61,607 bases of DNA from Rhodoferax sp. (GTDB taxonomy: Bacteria; Pseudomonadota; Gammaproteobacteria; Burkholderiales; Burkholderiaceae_C), in assembly GCF_025356155.1 (NCBI RefSeq), contig NZ_JANXUQ010000007.1, positions 1 to 61,607 of the forward strand, in the 5' to 3' direction. Both the position numbers and the translations under genes were made by a program. Numbering within the stretch: position 1 is the first letter of the stretch; each line of letters opens with the position of its first letter. Below are positions 35,165-45,037 of this stretch, piece by piece. The notes below the pieces were generated by a model, which saw nothing but the letters and a program-made list of their open reading frames with translations, was not told the origin of the DNA and searched no databases.

Positions 35165-37020
35165 GGCGTGGTTGCGATGGTTGCAGTGGTGGGTGTTGCC
35201 AGCGGAAAGCACAGCGTGAAGCAGGTGCGCCAAGGCGCGCGTTCGGTCAGCGCGACCGAGCCGCCGTGTGCGGCCATGATGCGCGCCACGATGGCCAGAC
35301 CGAGCCCGGTGCCGCCGGGGCTGCGCGACGCAAAGGGTTCGAACAATTTGCTGCGAATTTCCTCCGGCACGCCAGGGCCGCTGTCGCAGATGTGCAGCAG
35401 CACGGCGTTGTCGGTAGTCTCTGCGTCGATGTGCATGGGGCTGTGCGTAGGTGCTGCGCTATCCGCACCAACTGATGCGATGGCAATGCGTGCGTTCTCA
35501 AACAGATTGGTCAGCGCCTGGTCCACGCGCCGCGGGTCGGCTTCCATCAGCAGCGCATGGTCCAGTCCGGCACCTAGCTCCACATCCGGCAGGCGCATCG
35601 CGGCAGCGCGCACCTGGGCGGCCAAGTCCATGCGCGTGGTGCTCAGCTTCCACGGCTTGGCGTAGTCCAGCAAGTCGCGCGCCAGGTTGGCGATGCGCCC
35701 CACTTGGTCGGCTACCTCGCGCCGGGTGTCGCTGGGCGCCATCGCCACGGCCATGGAAATGATGTTCAGCGGATTGCGAATGTCGTGTGCCACGGTGGCC
35801 GCCAGCGAACCCAGTTCGGCTAAGCGCGCCTGCAACTGGCGCTCGCGTTCACGGGCTGCGAACTGCTGGGCCTGGGCCACGCGCGCGGCTGCTTCGGCCA
35901 CTACGGTGCCAAATAGCTCTGCCACATGGCGGGGGCCAGGCGGTGCTGCGTCCCATCCCTGCAGCGTGGCGTTCCAACCCTCGCTGCTGTCGGTGCAAAC
36001 CAACTGCGGTGTGCTGGCACTGGCGTTCCGCGGCGCTCCGATATGCACCTCGACCTGCGCGCCTATGCGTGCGCTGAGCAGCTCAGCGGCCTGCTCGGCC
36101 AGCGCCTGCACAGACCCGGCCGATTGCAGCGCCAGGCGCCACGCGCCCAAGTCGGCAATCGATACCTCGCCACCGGGATAGACCAGTCGCTCTGCAAAGC
36201 GCCGCACCGGGCCATTGAGTGCCAGCACACTGGCAGCCACCGCCAGCCCGCCCAGCCAACGCGACTCAAACGGCAGCAACAGAGGGGTCACGGCGACCAC
36301 GACTGCACCCAGGCCCAGCAACAATGCCCAGACCAGCGCGCGGCGAGCCCAGGCGTTGGCTACAAACACGCCATAGCGCAGGATGCCGTAGACCAGGATC
36401 AGTGAGTACAGGGGCAGCCCCAGCAACGGAAACGGGTAGATGGGCAGGTCCAGCACCGCAATGCCATAGCCGGTCAGGCAGACCATGCCCCACAGGCAAG
36501 ACGCGGTGACGGCGGCAATCTGGCGAAACTTTTGCCGGTCTTGTGCCCGGTGGGCCCGCAGCAGCGCGGTCAGCAGCACTGCTACGCCGCCGATACCCAG
36601 CATGACCCAGGCCATGCTGGCGGTCCAGCCCACGGTGTCAGCAATTGCAATCCAGCCAATGTCCCGGTGCTGCACGATGTGGCCGGGAGCGAAGAACATG
36701 GCCGTCAGGCTGGCGCCGCCGCCCAGGGCGTAGGCGGCTGCAATACCCCAGCGCCCAACATCCACACGGCAGAACACCGTGCAAAAGTGGAAGAACAGCA
36801 CGGACGTGAACGGTGCGGTGGACAGCAACAGCATCATCGTGTGCTCGCTCTGCGGCCCAAACCAGTTGGGCAACTCGTTGCCGGTCATCCACAGCGAGAT
36901 GCCAAACAAAAACGCTGCCAGCAGCCGCGCACCGGCCACGCGGTCGGCCCATGCCAGCAGCACGGCGGCTAATGCCAGTGTCTCCAGCAGCGCGAACCCG
37001 AGGACGGCGTGGATCAGCAT
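35161..37020 (-). CDS. Membrane sensor histidine kinase
   Basis: A 619-aa kinase. The N-terminal ~270 residues hold seven to nine hydrophobic helices, a large integral-membrane sensor rather than a periplasmic loop. The H-box is ATVAHDIRNPLNIISMAV, and the ATPase motifs are NLFENARIAI (N box), DSGPGVPEEI (G1), PFASRSPGGTGLGLAIV (F/G2). Between sensor and kinase lies a GAF-like or linker stretch. It is the partner of the downstream sigma-54 regulator. The signal is unknown. Confidence 0.92.
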   Translation of the reverse strand: MLIHAVLGFALLETLALAAVLLAWADRVAGARLLAAFLFGISLWMTGNELPNWFGPQSEHTMMLLLSTAPFTSVLFFHFCTVFCRVDVGRWGIAAAYALGGGASLTAMFFAPGHIVQHRDIGWIAIADTVGWTASMAWVMLGIGGVAVLLTALLRAHRAQDRQKFRQIAAVTASCLWGMVCLTGYGIAVLDLPIYPFPLLGLPLYSLILVYGILRYGVFVANAWARRALVWALLLGLGAVVVAVTPLLLPFESRWLGGLAVAASVLALNGPVRRFAERLVYPGGEVSIADLGAWRLALQSAGSVQALAEQAAELLSARIGAQVEVHIGAPRNASASTPQLVCTDSSEGWNATLQGWDAAPPGPRHVAELFGTVVAEAAARVAQAQQFAARERERQLQARLAELGSLAATVAHDIRNPLNIISMAVAMAPSDTRREVADQVGRIANLARDLLDYAKPWKLSTTRMDLAAQVRAAAMRLPDVELGAGLDHALLMEADPRRVDQALTNLFENARIAIASVGADSAAPTHSPMHIDAETTDNAVLLHICDSGPGVPEEIRSKLFEPFASRSPGGTGLGLAIVARIMAAHGGSVALTERAPWRTCFTLCFPLATPTTATIATTP

Positions 37021-37225
37021 ACGCGGAGGGCAGCGGTGGAGCGTGGGGGCAAGGTGTAGCGGGGCATGACCTGTTCCTGGGGTTGACGATTGGGGCCTCG
37101 CAGACTGTAAACCAAGTACGCAGATGGATTAACGATTGTCAATGAAATCAAGGACTTGCGCGTGGTGATGGGGCTGGCGCGGTTTTCGCAATACGGAGTG
37201 CATCCGCCACTACAGCGAGCCTTCC

Positions 37226-37888
37226 ATGTTTGCCCTCACAACCCTCACTGTCCTTGTTCCCAGCCGCTTCTTCCGCTGTACGCCCGCACCGGTGAGTACT
37301 GCGCTCGACCTGCCAGCCCTGGTCGGTACTGCAGGCTGGTCGCTGCTGCCTGCCGCAGTGCAACACCGTTTTGCCGTCGCCCATGCCGACGTGACGTACG
37401 AAGGTCACATGGACTTGCGCTGCTCCGCCATTGGCCACATCTATGCCGCTTTGGCGCGCATGCTGGGTGGCCCGCTGACCCACCTAAACGCCTGCGCCGT
37501 ACCGACCACCGTGCGGGTCAGCGGCAACGGCCGCGGCGGTGTCGTGTGGGAGCGCTGCTTCCAAACCGGCGCCACAGGCAAAGATCGCATCGTGCGCTCC
37601 ACCAAAGAGCTAGGCGCCGATGGTGGCCTGCTGGAGCGCACCGACGGCGGCCTGAGCATGTCGCTGGATGTATTCGAAGAAGCCGGCGCGCTGGTCTTTC
37701 AGAGCCACCGCTTCTGGGTGGTGTGGGGGCGGTTGCAGATCCGCGTTCCCGCCCTGCTGACCCCCGGTGTCTGCCGTGTGGTGCACGCCGATCTGGGCGG
37801 CGGACTGTTCCGTTTCACGCTTTCCATGGTGCACCCGCTGTGGGGCGAAACCTTCCACCAATCTGGCGTCTTTGCCGACCCGGTATGA
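37226..37888 (+). CDS. DUF4166 domain protein
   Basis: A 220-aa protein. The core fits DUF4166: LDLPALVGTAGWSLLPAAVQHRFAVAHADVTYEGHMDL, the segment GNGRGGVVWERCFQ and HRFWVVWGRLQIRVPALLTPG, LGGGLFRFTLSMVHPLWGETFHQSGVF. Function unknown. It is followed 25 nt downstream by a membrane/epimerase fusion; DUF4166 and TIGR01777-type epimerases are found together or fused elsewhere, which supports a common pathway. Confidence 0.82.
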   Translation: MFALTTLTVLVPSRFFRCTPAPVSTALDLPALVGTAGWSLLPAAVQHRFAVAHADVTYEGHMDLRCSAIGHIYAALARMLGGPLTHLNACAVPTTVRVSGNGRGGVVWERCFQTGATGKDRIVRSTKELGADGGLLERTDGGLSMSLDVFEEAGALVFQSHRFWVVWGRLQIRVPALLTPGVCRVVHADLGGGLFRFTLSMVHPLWGETFHQSGVFADPV

Positions 37889-37913
37889 CCCATGTCTTGT
37901 GAGGTTATGCACC

Positions 37914-39377
37914 ATGAACACCATCTTTTTTTTACTATCCGTCCAGGCCGTCATGGGCGCGTTTGACAACCTATGGCACCACGAGCTGCAGGCCAAGCTG
38001 CCGCAGCGCATCTCGGCGCGTTACGAGCTGGCCTTGCACGCCGCGCGCGAGGCCATCTACGGCATCATCTTCATAGGCTTGGCTTGGTTTGAATGGCGAG
38101 GAGCCTGTGCCGCACTGCTGGCCGCGTTGCTGCTGACCGAGCTCGGAATCACGCTGGCAGACTTTCTGGAAGAAGACCGCACCAGGTGTCTGCCACCATT
38201 TGAGCGCGTGCTGCACACGCTTTTGACCATCAGCTACGGTCTGTTCCTGGGCTTTTTTGGACCAGTGCTGTGGGGCTGGTCGCAGGGGCCAACGGCCATG
38301 GTGTGGACGCCGCACGGCGGCATATCGTGGCTGTGCACGCTGTACGGCGTGGGGGTGCTGGCCTGGAGCATGCGCAATGTGCTGGCCGTGCTGCACCTGT
38401 CACGTAGGGCCGAGGTCAGCCCTACACTGATAGCCATGACCAACGGACACCTGATAACCCCGGCCGTGCTGGTAACCGGCGCCACCGGTTTTGTCGGTAG
38501 CGCGCTGGTGGCCAATCTGCTGCGCAACGGCCAGCGTGTGATTGCGCTGTCGCGCGACGCGCGCCAGGCGTCTGCCACATTCGGGCCGGGCGTGTGGGTG
38601 GTTGAGAGCCTGGACGCCATCCCCCCGGAGACGCGCATCGACGCCGTCGTCAACCTGGCCGGTGCGCGCGTGCTGGGCCTGCCATGGACTGCGTCGCGCA
38701 GGCGCACCCTGCTGGCCAGCCGCGTGGGCGTCACGGCAGCCGTGGTGGACCTAATGCGGCGTTTGCAGCAACCGCCGCGTGTGCTGGTCAGTGCTTCAGC
38801 CGTCGGCTTCTACGGCGCCTCGCCCAATGCCTCCTTCGCGCCGCGGGATGAGAGCGCTGGCCCGCGCCCCGGCGAATTCCAGTCCGACCTGTGCGCCGCT
38901 ATCGAGCACGAGGCGCGCCGCGCCGAGGGCTTGGGTGTGCGGGTGGTGCGCATGCGCTTCGGCGTGGTTTTGGGGCGCGGTGATGGTGCCTACCCCATGC
39001 TGGCCTTCAGCGCCCGGTTGGGCCTGGGCGCCGTGTTGGGTAGCGGGCGCCAAGCTGCCCCGTGGGTTCATCTGGATGACGCAGTTGGCTTGATCCGCTT
39101 TGCGATGGCGCAGGGCAGTCTGCACGGCCCCGTGAACGCGGTCGCGCCCGACGCGCAGCCCCAAGCTGCATTCGCAAAGGCACTGGCCGCATCCTTCGGC
39201 CGCCGCGTCTGGATGCGCGTGCCGGACGCGCCGATGCGTGTGCTGCTGGGTGAGATGTCTACATTGCTGCTGGACGGCCAAAACGCCACGCCCACCGCTG
39301 CGCTGGCGGCGGGGTACCGGTTTACCCACCCCGAGCTGGAGGGCGCGTTGCGTGCACTGAGGAGCCCCAAACTCTGA
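37914..39377 (+). CDS. Membrane domain fused to TIGR01777-type epimerase
   Basis: A 487-aa fusion. Residues 1-165 hold about four membrane helices (MNTIFFLLSVQAVMG, EAIYGIIFIGLAWFEW, ISYGLFLGFFGPVLWGW, WLCTLYGVGVLAWSM). From about 180 a YfcH/SulA-type NAD-dependent epimerase follows: VLVTGATGFVGSALVANLL, VVNLAGARVLGLPW, SASAVGFYG and a DUF1731 C-terminus (LLLGEMSTLLLDGQNATP). The ATG at 37914 with GAGG upstream is chosen; the frame upstream overlaps DUF4166. Stand-alone homologues of the epimerase are about 300 aa. Confidence 0.85.
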   Translation: MNTIFFLLSVQAVMGAFDNLWHHELQAKLPQRISARYELALHAAREAIYGIIFIGLAWFEWRGACAALLAALLLTELGITLADFLEEDRTRCLPPFERVLHTLLTISYGLFLGFFGPVLWGWSQGPTAMVWTPHGGISWLCTLYGVGVLAWSMRNVLAVLHLSRRAEVSPTLIAMTNGHLITPAVLVTGATGFVGSALVANLLRNGQRVIALSRDARQASATFGPGVWVVESLDAIPPETRIDAVVNLAGARVLGLPWTASRRRTLLASRVGVTAAVVDLMRRLQQPPRVLVSASAVGFYGASPNASFAPRDESAGPRPGEFQSDLCAAIEHEARRAEGLGVRVVRMRFGVVLGRGDGAYPMLAFSARLGLGAVLGSGRQAAPWVHLDDAVGLIRFAMAQGSLHGPVNAVAPDAQPQAAFAKALAASFGRRVWMRVPDAPMRVLLGEMSTLLLDGQNATPTAALAAGYRFTHPELEGALRALRSPKL

Positions 39378-39389
39378 GAAAATGCCCCG

Positions 39390-40736
39390 ATGAACGCGCT
39401 TAACACCACCGAATACACCCACGCTTTGGGCTCGCAGGCAAAAGTGGCATCAGCCCTCATGGCAGCTGCCTCTACAGCTACCAAAAACATAGCGCTTCGC
39501 AAACTGGCAGCCCTGTTGCGTGAGAACACCGCGGCGCTGCAGGTGGACAACGCCAAAGATATTGATCGCGCCATCGCCAATGGCCTGTCCGCTCCGATGG
39601 TGGACCGCCTCAAGCTAACACCCAAGGTGCTGGAGACCTGCGCCCTGGGCTGCGAGCAACTAGCCTCCATGGCCGATGTCATTGGTGAAATCATCGGTAT
39701 GAAGCAGCAGCCCAGCGGCATCCGCGTGGGGCAGATGCGCGTGCCGATTGGCGTGTTCGGCATGATTTTCGAGAGCCGGCCGAATGTGACCATCGAAGCC
39801 GCCAGCCTGTCGATCAAGAGCGGCAACGCCTGCATCCTGCGCGGCGGCTCCGAGGCGATTGAATCCAACAAGGCGCTGGCCAAGCTGGTGCAGCAGGCCT
39901 TGGTGGAAAGCGGCTTGCCGGCCGACGCTGTGCAACTGGTGCAGACCACGGACCGCGAGGTCGTAGGCCAATTGATCACCATGCCGCAGTATGTGGACGT
40001 CATCATTCCACGCGGCGGCAAGGGCTTGATCGAGCGCATCAGCCGTGATGCCAAGGTGCCGGTCATCAAACACCTGGATGGCAATTGCCATGTGTACGTG
40101 GACGATACCTGCGACATAGCCATGGCGGTCAAGGTGGTGGACAACGCCAAGACGAATAAATACAGCCCCTGCAATGCGGCTGAAGGCCTGCTGGTTGCCC
40201 GCAGCGTGGCCAGCGTGTTTCTGCCACGTATAGGCGCGGTGTTTGCCGCCAAGGGTGTGGAGATGCGCTGCGACGCTGCTGCGCTGCAAGTGCTTAAGGA
40301 GAATCTGCCACTAGCCCTCGCCGAATATGAAGGTTGCGCTATCAAATCAGGAGTAGCTTCCGCGCCGGCCGAGCCCGCCAAGCTGACGCTGGCAGCCGAG
40401 AGCGACTGGTCTGAAGAGTACCTGGCGCCCATCATCAGCATCAAAATCGTCGAGGGGCTGGACGAAGCCATTGCCCACATCAACCGCTACTCCAGCCACC
40501 ACACCGACGCCATCCTGACCCGCGACCACATGCATGCGCAGCGCTTCCTGCGCGAGGTCGATTCGGCCAGCGTCATGGTCAATACCAGCACCCGTTTTGC
40601 CGATGGCTTCGAGTTCGGTTTGGGCGCGGAAATCGGCATCAGTACCGACAAATTCCATGCCCGTGGGCCGGTGGGTATCGAGGGACTGACCTCGCTGAAA
40701 TACGTTGTTATGGGCGACGGCGAAGTGCGGTCATGA
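39390..40736 (+). CDS. proA: Gamma-glutamyl phosphate reductase with in-frame repeats
   Basis: A 448-aa aldehyde-dehydrogenase-type enzyme, second step of proline synthesis. The motifs [42 protein letters not shown], the catalytic Cys in [14 protein letters not shown] and [30 protein letters not shown] are all present. Most ProA proteins are about 415-420 aa; the extra length includes residues 308-323 ([16 protein letters not shown]), which come from repeat A copy 6. The N-terminal segment at 21-35 also fits the repeat. proB is not in the window. Confidence 0.95.
   Translation: MNALNTTEYTHALGSQAKVASALMAAASTATKNIALRKLAALLRENTAALQVDNAKDIDRAIANGLSAPMVDRLKLTPKVLETCALGCEQLASMADVIGEIIGMKQQPSGIRVGQMRVPIGVFGMIFESRPNVTIEAASLSIKSGNACILRGGSEAIESNKALAKLVQQALVESGLPADAVQLVQTTDREVVGQLITMPQYVDVIIPRGGKGLIERISRDAKVPVIKHLDGNCHVYVDDTCDIAMAVKVVDNAKTNKYSPCNAAEGLLVARSVASVFLPRIGAVFAAKGVEMRCDAAALQVLKENLPLALAEYEGCAIKSGVASAPAEPAKLTLAAESDWSEEYLAPIISIKIVEGLDEAIAHINRYSSHHTDAILTRDHMHAQRFLREVDSASVMVNTSTRFADGFEFGLGAEIGISTDKFHARGPVGIEGLTSLKYVVMGDGEVRS
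39452..39494 (+). repeat. Repeat A, copy 5 (N-terminal part of proA, in frame)
   Basis: AGCCCTC, 17 nt, AGCTA, 9 nt, TAGCG. The spacing matches all other copies. The encoded [14 protein letters not shown] resembles normal ProA sequence, so this copy could be coincidental or very old. Confidence 0.5.
40313..40358 (+). repeat. Repeat A, copy 6 (inside proA, in frame)
   Basis: AGCCCTC, 17 nt, CGCTA, 12 nt, TAGCT. The inner spacer is 3 nt longer than in other copies, exactly one codon, so the frame is kept. Confidence 0.8.
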
Positions 40737-40848
40737 AGCAGTACTGGCGCATTGCATTCGTGGCCACTTGGGCGGTCTTGAAAACAGCCCAGCCGCCCAT
40801 AAATCCTAGAATCTTTCCCGATGTTCCGCGCATTTCTTAAAGGCCCGC

Positions 40849-42192
40849 ATGGTTCCCCATCTCGTAACTGCCCTGACTGGCCCCATCAATGAACTGGAGC
40901 AGCGCATCCTGGACTCCATGCCCGCCATCGAACGCTGGTTCCGGCTGGAGTGGATGGAGCACACGCCGCCGTTTTATACCTCGGTGGATGTTCGCAATGC
41001 CGGCTTCAAGCTGGCCCCGGTGGACACCAATTTGTTCCCCAATGGCTGGAACATCCTGACCCAGCCCATGCTGCCGCTGGCCGTGCAGGCCGCCCAGGCC
41101 GCAATCGAGAAAATTTGCCCCGAGGCGCGCAACCTGTTGATCGTGCCCGACAACCACCTCCACAACACTTTTTACCTGAGCAACCTGGCGCAATTGCGCC
41201 GTGTGTTCCAGATGGCAGGCTTGAATGTGCGCATAGGCTCCATCAGCCCAGACGTCAAGAAAAGCGTCACCATGGACCTGCCGCACGGCGAAAGCATTAC
41301 GCTGGAGCCGGTGGTGCGCACCAAGGGCCGCATCGGCGTAAAGGATTTTGACCCCTGCACCATCCTGCTGAACAATGACCTGCGTGCCGGTGTGCCCGGC
41401 ATTCTGGAAGACCTGAACGAGCAATACCTGTTGCCACCGCTGCATGCGGGCTGGGGCAGCCGCCGTAAAAGCGCGCACGCAAAGGCGTTTGAAGAGGTAT
41501 CCAAGCGCTTTGGCAAGCTGATTGGCGTGGACCATTGGCTGGTCAACCCCATGTTCGACAAATGTCCCGATGTGGACTTTTCCAGCGAAGAGGGTGTGCA
41601 AGGCCTGATCACGAAGACCGAAGCCCTGCTGGCGCGGATCCGCAAGAAACACAAGGAATACGGCATCAAGGAAAAGCCTTTTGTCGTGCTCAAGCCCGAC
41701 AACGGCGACCCGCGCATGGCCATTTTGACGGTGCGCGACGCCAAAGAACTGGAAACCCTGCGCACCCAGGTGCTGTGCACGGGCACAGGCGCGGACAAGC
41801 CCGCGAACAAATCCCCGAACAAATCCGAGAACAAATCCGTTAAGGCCGGAGCACCGGTATTCGAGGTCCTGCTGCAGGAGGGCGTCTTGACCTGTGAACG
41901 CGTCAACGACGCGGTGGCCGAGCCGGTGGTCTACATGATGGACCGCTACGTGGTGGGCGGCTTCTACCGTGTGAACCCGCAGCGCAAGGTGGACGAGAGC
42001 CTCAACGCGCCAGGTTCGAGCTTTGTGCCACTGGCCTTTGCCGAGAGTACGCACTTACCCCAGCCCGGTGTCAAGCCCGGCGCCAGTGCGCCGAACCGCT
42101 TCTACATGTATGGCGTTATTGGCCGTCTGGCCATGCTGGCCGCCAGCTACGAGATGGAAGCCACCGACCCCCACGCCGAGCATTATGATTGA
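40849..42192 (+). CDS. gshA: Glutamate--cysteine ligase (proteobacterial type)
   Basis: A 447-aa enzyme, first step of glutathione synthesis, of the proteobacterial type distinct from E. coli GshA. Recognisable stretches: LVTALTGPINELEQRILD, APVDTNLFPNGWNIL, LLIVPDNHLHNTFYLSNL, and the C-terminal VYMMDRYVVGGFYRVN and RFYMYGVIGRLAMLAASYE. A short lysine/asparagine-rich insertion (PANKSPNKSENKSV, residues about 318-331) is encoded by three 12-bp tandem repeats. gshB lies about 5 kb downstream on the same strand. Confidence 0.93.
   Translation: MVPHLVTALTGPINELEQRILDSMPAIERWFRLEWMEHTPPFYTSVDVRNAGFKLAPVDTNLFPNGWNILTQPMLPLAVQAAQAAIEKICPEARNLLIVPDNHLHNTFYLSNLAQLRRVFQMAGLNVRIGSISPDVKKSVTMDLPHGESITLEPVVRTKGRIGVKDFDPCTILLNNDLRAGVPGILEDLNEQYLLPPLHAGWGSRRKSAHAKAFEEVSKRFGKLIGVDHWLVNPMFDKCPDVDFSSEEGVQGLITKTEALLARIRKKHKEYGIKEKPFVVLKPDNGDPRMAILTVRDAKELETLRTQVLCTGTGADKPANKSPNKSENKSVKAGAPVFEVLLQEGVLTCERVNDAVAEPVVYMMDRYVVGGFYRVNPQRKVDESLNAPGSSFVPLAFAESTHLPQPGVKPGASAPNRFYMYGVIGRLAMLAASYEMEATDPHAEHYD
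41803..41838 (+). repeat. Three 12-bp tandem repeats inside gshA
   Basis: Three consecutive units ending in GAACAAATCC (first two bases vary), in frame, encoding NKS-rich loop units. It looks like slippage expansion in a surface loop. Confidence 0.85.
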
Positions 42193-42290
42193 CCCCCACG
42201 GTCGCCCACTGCGTGTGGCTCCCTGCCCCCCGAGGGGGCGAATTTCCATTGGGGCGGCCCGGCGGGAAATTGCTTCCCCACGCTGCGCCG
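42192..42290 (+). repeat. Repeat B, copy 4 (between gshA and kup)
   Basis: CCCCCACGGTCGCCC, then CTGCCCCCCGAGGGGGCG, ATTGGGGCGGCCCGGCGGGAAATT. It starts right after the gshA stop codon, in the gap before kup. Confidence 0.8.
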
Positions 42291-42450
42291 CTGACTTGCC
42301 TAGGGCATGCTGCCGACAAGCGCTAGCCCCTCAGTTGCTGCGCTGCAACACGTTTGCAATTTCCGTGGAAATGATCCCACAGGCCATTGCAAGGCGGGGC
42401 GGCTGGCGCAAAATGGCGGTCCCCAATGGAATGGAACCCGCGTCAAACAG

Positions 42451-44334
42451 ATGCCGGGTCAATGTGTGTCAGCATCCAAATCGTCTCTATCGGCGCTAAC
42501 GCTGGGCGCCATTGGCGTTGTGTACGGTGATATCGGAACCAGTGTCCTGTATGCAGTCAAGGAAGTCTTTGGCTCCGGCCACGTCCCCTTCACCCCTGAA
42601 AATGTGTACGGCATCCTGTCCATATTTTTTTGGACGTTGACGGTCATTGTTTCCATCAAATACGTGGCCTTGGTGCTGCGTGCCGACAACCACGGTGAAG
42701 GCGGCTTGGTGGCCATGCTGGCCCTGGCATCCCAGTCGGTCAAAGACAAACCCAAGCTGCGCCGCGTGTTGCTGTTGGTTGGCATTTTCGGTACCTGTTT
42801 GTTTTATGGCGATGGCGTCATCACGCCGGCCATCTCGGTGCTGTCGGCGGTGGAAGGTATGGAGGTCATCTCCCCGGCCTTGCACCGCTTTATCATCCCC
42901 ATCACGCTGATGATTCTGCTGTGCCTGTTCATGGTGCAAAAGAGCGGCACCAGTGGCATTGGCAAGCTGTTTGGCCCCATCACCGTGGTGTGGTTTGTCT
43001 GCATCTCGGTACTTGGCGTAATGCACATTGCCGACCGGCCCAGCATTTTGATGGCAATCAGCCCGATGTACGCGCTGTCCTTTATCTGGAACCAGCCTGG
43101 CACCACCTTCATCATCCTGGGCGCCGTCGTGTTGTGCGTCACCGGGGGTGAGGCTTTGTATGCCGACATGGGCCACTTTGGCAAACGGCCGATCCGCCTG
43201 GCCTGGTTCGCCGTCGTCATGCCCGCACTGACGCTGAATTACTTTGGCCAGGGCGCGCTGTTGCTGGAGCACCCCGAGGCAGTCAAAAACCCGTTTTTTC
43301 TGATGGCACCTGACTGGGCGCTGGTGCCCCTGGTCTGCCTGGCCACGATGGCCACGGTGATTGCGTCACAGGCGCTGATCTCGGGCGCGTTTTCGGTCAC
43401 CAAGCAGGTCATACAACTGGGTTATTTGCCGCGCCTGCAGGTGCTGCACACCAGTGTCAAGGACACCGGGCAGATCTACTTACCCTTTGTGAATTGGGGC
43501 CTGTTCGTGGCCATCGTGCTGGCCGTGGTGTTGTTCCGTTCGTCGAGCAATCTGGCAGCAGCCTACGGCATTGCCGTGTGTACCGACATGCTGATCACCA
43601 CGGTACTGACCTTCTTCGTCATCCGCTATAGCTGGAAATACCCGCTGGCGCTGTGCATCGCCGCCACCGGGTTTTTCTTTGTCGTGGACTTCGCGTTCTG
43701 GGCGTCTAATCTGCTGAAGCTGTTTGACGGCGGCTGGTTCCCACTGATGATTGGTGGCGCCATCTTCACACTGATGATCACCTGGAAGGATGGCCGGCGC
43801 CTGCTCAATGAAAAGCTGCGTGCCGATGCTTTGGACCTGCCCAGCTTTTTGGAAGCGGTGTTTGTCAGCCCCCCGGCGCGGGTAGAGGGCACTGCCGTAT
43901 TTCTGACCGCCGATGTGGGCACGGTGCCCAATGCCATGCTGCACAACCTCAAGCACAACAAGGTGCTGCATGCCAACAACCTTTTTGTGACGGTAAAAAA
44001 CCATGAGACACCCTGGGTAGGCTTGAGCAAGCGCCTGGAGATTGATTCCCTAGGCCACGATTGCTGGCAGGTGGTCATCAACTACGGTTTTAAGAACGAC
44101 CCCGATGTGCCCAAGGCGCTGCAACAGATCAAGGGCCGTGGCTGCGAGATGAACAGCATGACAACGAGCTACTTTTTGTCACGCGATACCGTTGTACCCA
44201 CTATCGGAAATGGCATGGCGCAGTGGCGCGAAAAGCTGTTTGCGCAGATGCACCACAACGCCAGCGGCGCGGCCGATTTCTTGAATTTGCCGAACAATGC
44301 GGTCGTGGAGCTGGGTTCTAAAATTGAAATTTAA
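42451..44334 (+). CDS. kup: Low-affinity potassium transporter Kup
   Basis: A 627-aa K+ uptake protein from the ATG at 42451; the open frame extends further upstream through repeat B but the family starts near [32 protein letters not shown]. About twelve membrane helices follow (TMs at 30-440), then a cytoplasmic C-terminal domain. A GTG at 42466 is an alternative start. No ptsN-type regulator is adjacent, though EIIA-Ntr (at 15 kb) controls Kup-type transport in other bacteria. Transcription probably starts in the 258-nt gap. Confidence 0.92.
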   Translation: MPGQCVSASKSSLSALTLGAIGVVYGDIGTSVLYAVKEVFGSGHVPFTPENVYGILSIFFWTLTVIVSIKYVALVLRADNHGEGGLVAMLALASQSVKDKPKLRRVLLLVGIFGTCLFYGDGVITPAISVLSAVEGMEVISPALHRFIIPITLMILLCLFMVQKSGTSGIGKLFGPITVVWFVCISVLGVMHIADRPSILMAISPMYALSFIWNQPGTTFIILGAVVLCVTGGEALYADMGHFGKRPIRLAWFAVVMPALTLNYFGQGALLLEHPEAVKNPFFLMAPDWALVPLVCLATMATVIASQALISGAFSVTKQVIQLGYLPRLQVLHTSVKDTGQIYLPFVNWGLFVAIVLAVVLFRSSSNLAAAYGIAVCTDMLITTVLTFFVIRYSWKYPLALCIAATGFFFVVDFAFWASNLLKLFDGGWFPLMIGGAIFTLMITWKDGRRLLNEKLRADALDLPSFLEAVFVSPPARVEGTAVFLTADVGTVPNAMLHNLKHNKVLHANNLFVTVKNHETPWVGLSKRLEIDSLGHDCWQVVINYGFKNDPDVPKALQQIKGRGCEMNSMTTSYFLSRDTVVPTIGNGMAQWREKLFAQMHHNASGAADFLNLPNNAVVELGSKIEI

Positions 44335-44451
44335 CTTCTTGCGGGACAGACCGCGGCACACGGAGTGAGCAAGCTCTGTCATCAACCAATCAAAAATGTT
44401 CTTGCGGAACTGCCCGTATCGCAACGAAGCGCTTTCCTCAGCTGATTAGAT

Positions 44452-44934
44452 GTGACAACTGAGCCACCCGTTCTGCAAACCGCGCGATGCAATCTGGTAC
44501 TGCTGCAACCCGATAACGCCCACTTGCTACTGGCCTACCGGCAGCGCAATCTGACACACCTGAGTCCGTGGGAGCCCACCTTCAATCCGGACAATGGCAC
44601 ACTCGAAGACGCCTGCCGGCGCGCAGCGGCGAGGTCAGCGCAGTCATTTGCCGATGGTGTTGCCTTCCATTTCATTGCGATCGACCCGGGATCAGGGGTG
44701 ATGCTGGCGGCGTGCAACTTCACCAACATCGTGCGCGGTATCTTCCAGGCCTGCCACCTGGGCTATTCGGTAGACCACGCCTGGCAGGGTCAAGGCCTGA
44801 TGCAGGAAGTCGTGCGGGCCGGTATCGCCTACATGTTTAAAAACCTGGGCCTGCACCGGATCATGGCCAACCACATGCCTGCCAATGTGCGCAGCAAAGA
44901 ACTGCTGCGTAGGTTGGCCAGCCAACGCATGTAG
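44452..44934 (+). CDS. GNAT acetyltransferase, RimJ-like, C-terminus apparently truncated
   Basis: A 160-aa protein with a GNAT fold: LQTARCNLVLLQPDNAHLLL, HFIAIDPGSGVMLAACNFTN, CHLGYSVDHAWQGQGLMQEVV (acetyl-CoA pocket) and HRIMANHMPANVRSKELLRRL. Homologues continue with about 25-30 more residues (RLGF-x-E-G-xA...). Here the frame meets TAG right after LLRRLASQRM, so the last strand is missing. A frameshift or recent nonsense change is likely; the protein may be inactive. The start codon is GTG and no good ribosome binding site is evident. Confidence 0.65.
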   Translation: MTTEPPVLQTARCNLVLLQPDNAHLLLAYRQRNLTHLSPWEPTFNPDNGTLEDACRRAAARSAQSFADGVAFHFIAIDPGSGVMLAACNFTNIVRGIFQACHLGYSVDHAWQGQGLMQEVVRAGIAYMFKNLGLHRIMANHMPANVRSKELLRRLASQRM

Positions 44935-45037
44935 CGCGTTGTACATGCAAGGGCTATTGCCGGATACTCTGCACTCGTGTTCAACGAACCCGTGCAGTCG
45001 ACCACTCGGGAAGTTTTCCATTTAACCGAAAGTCCTC

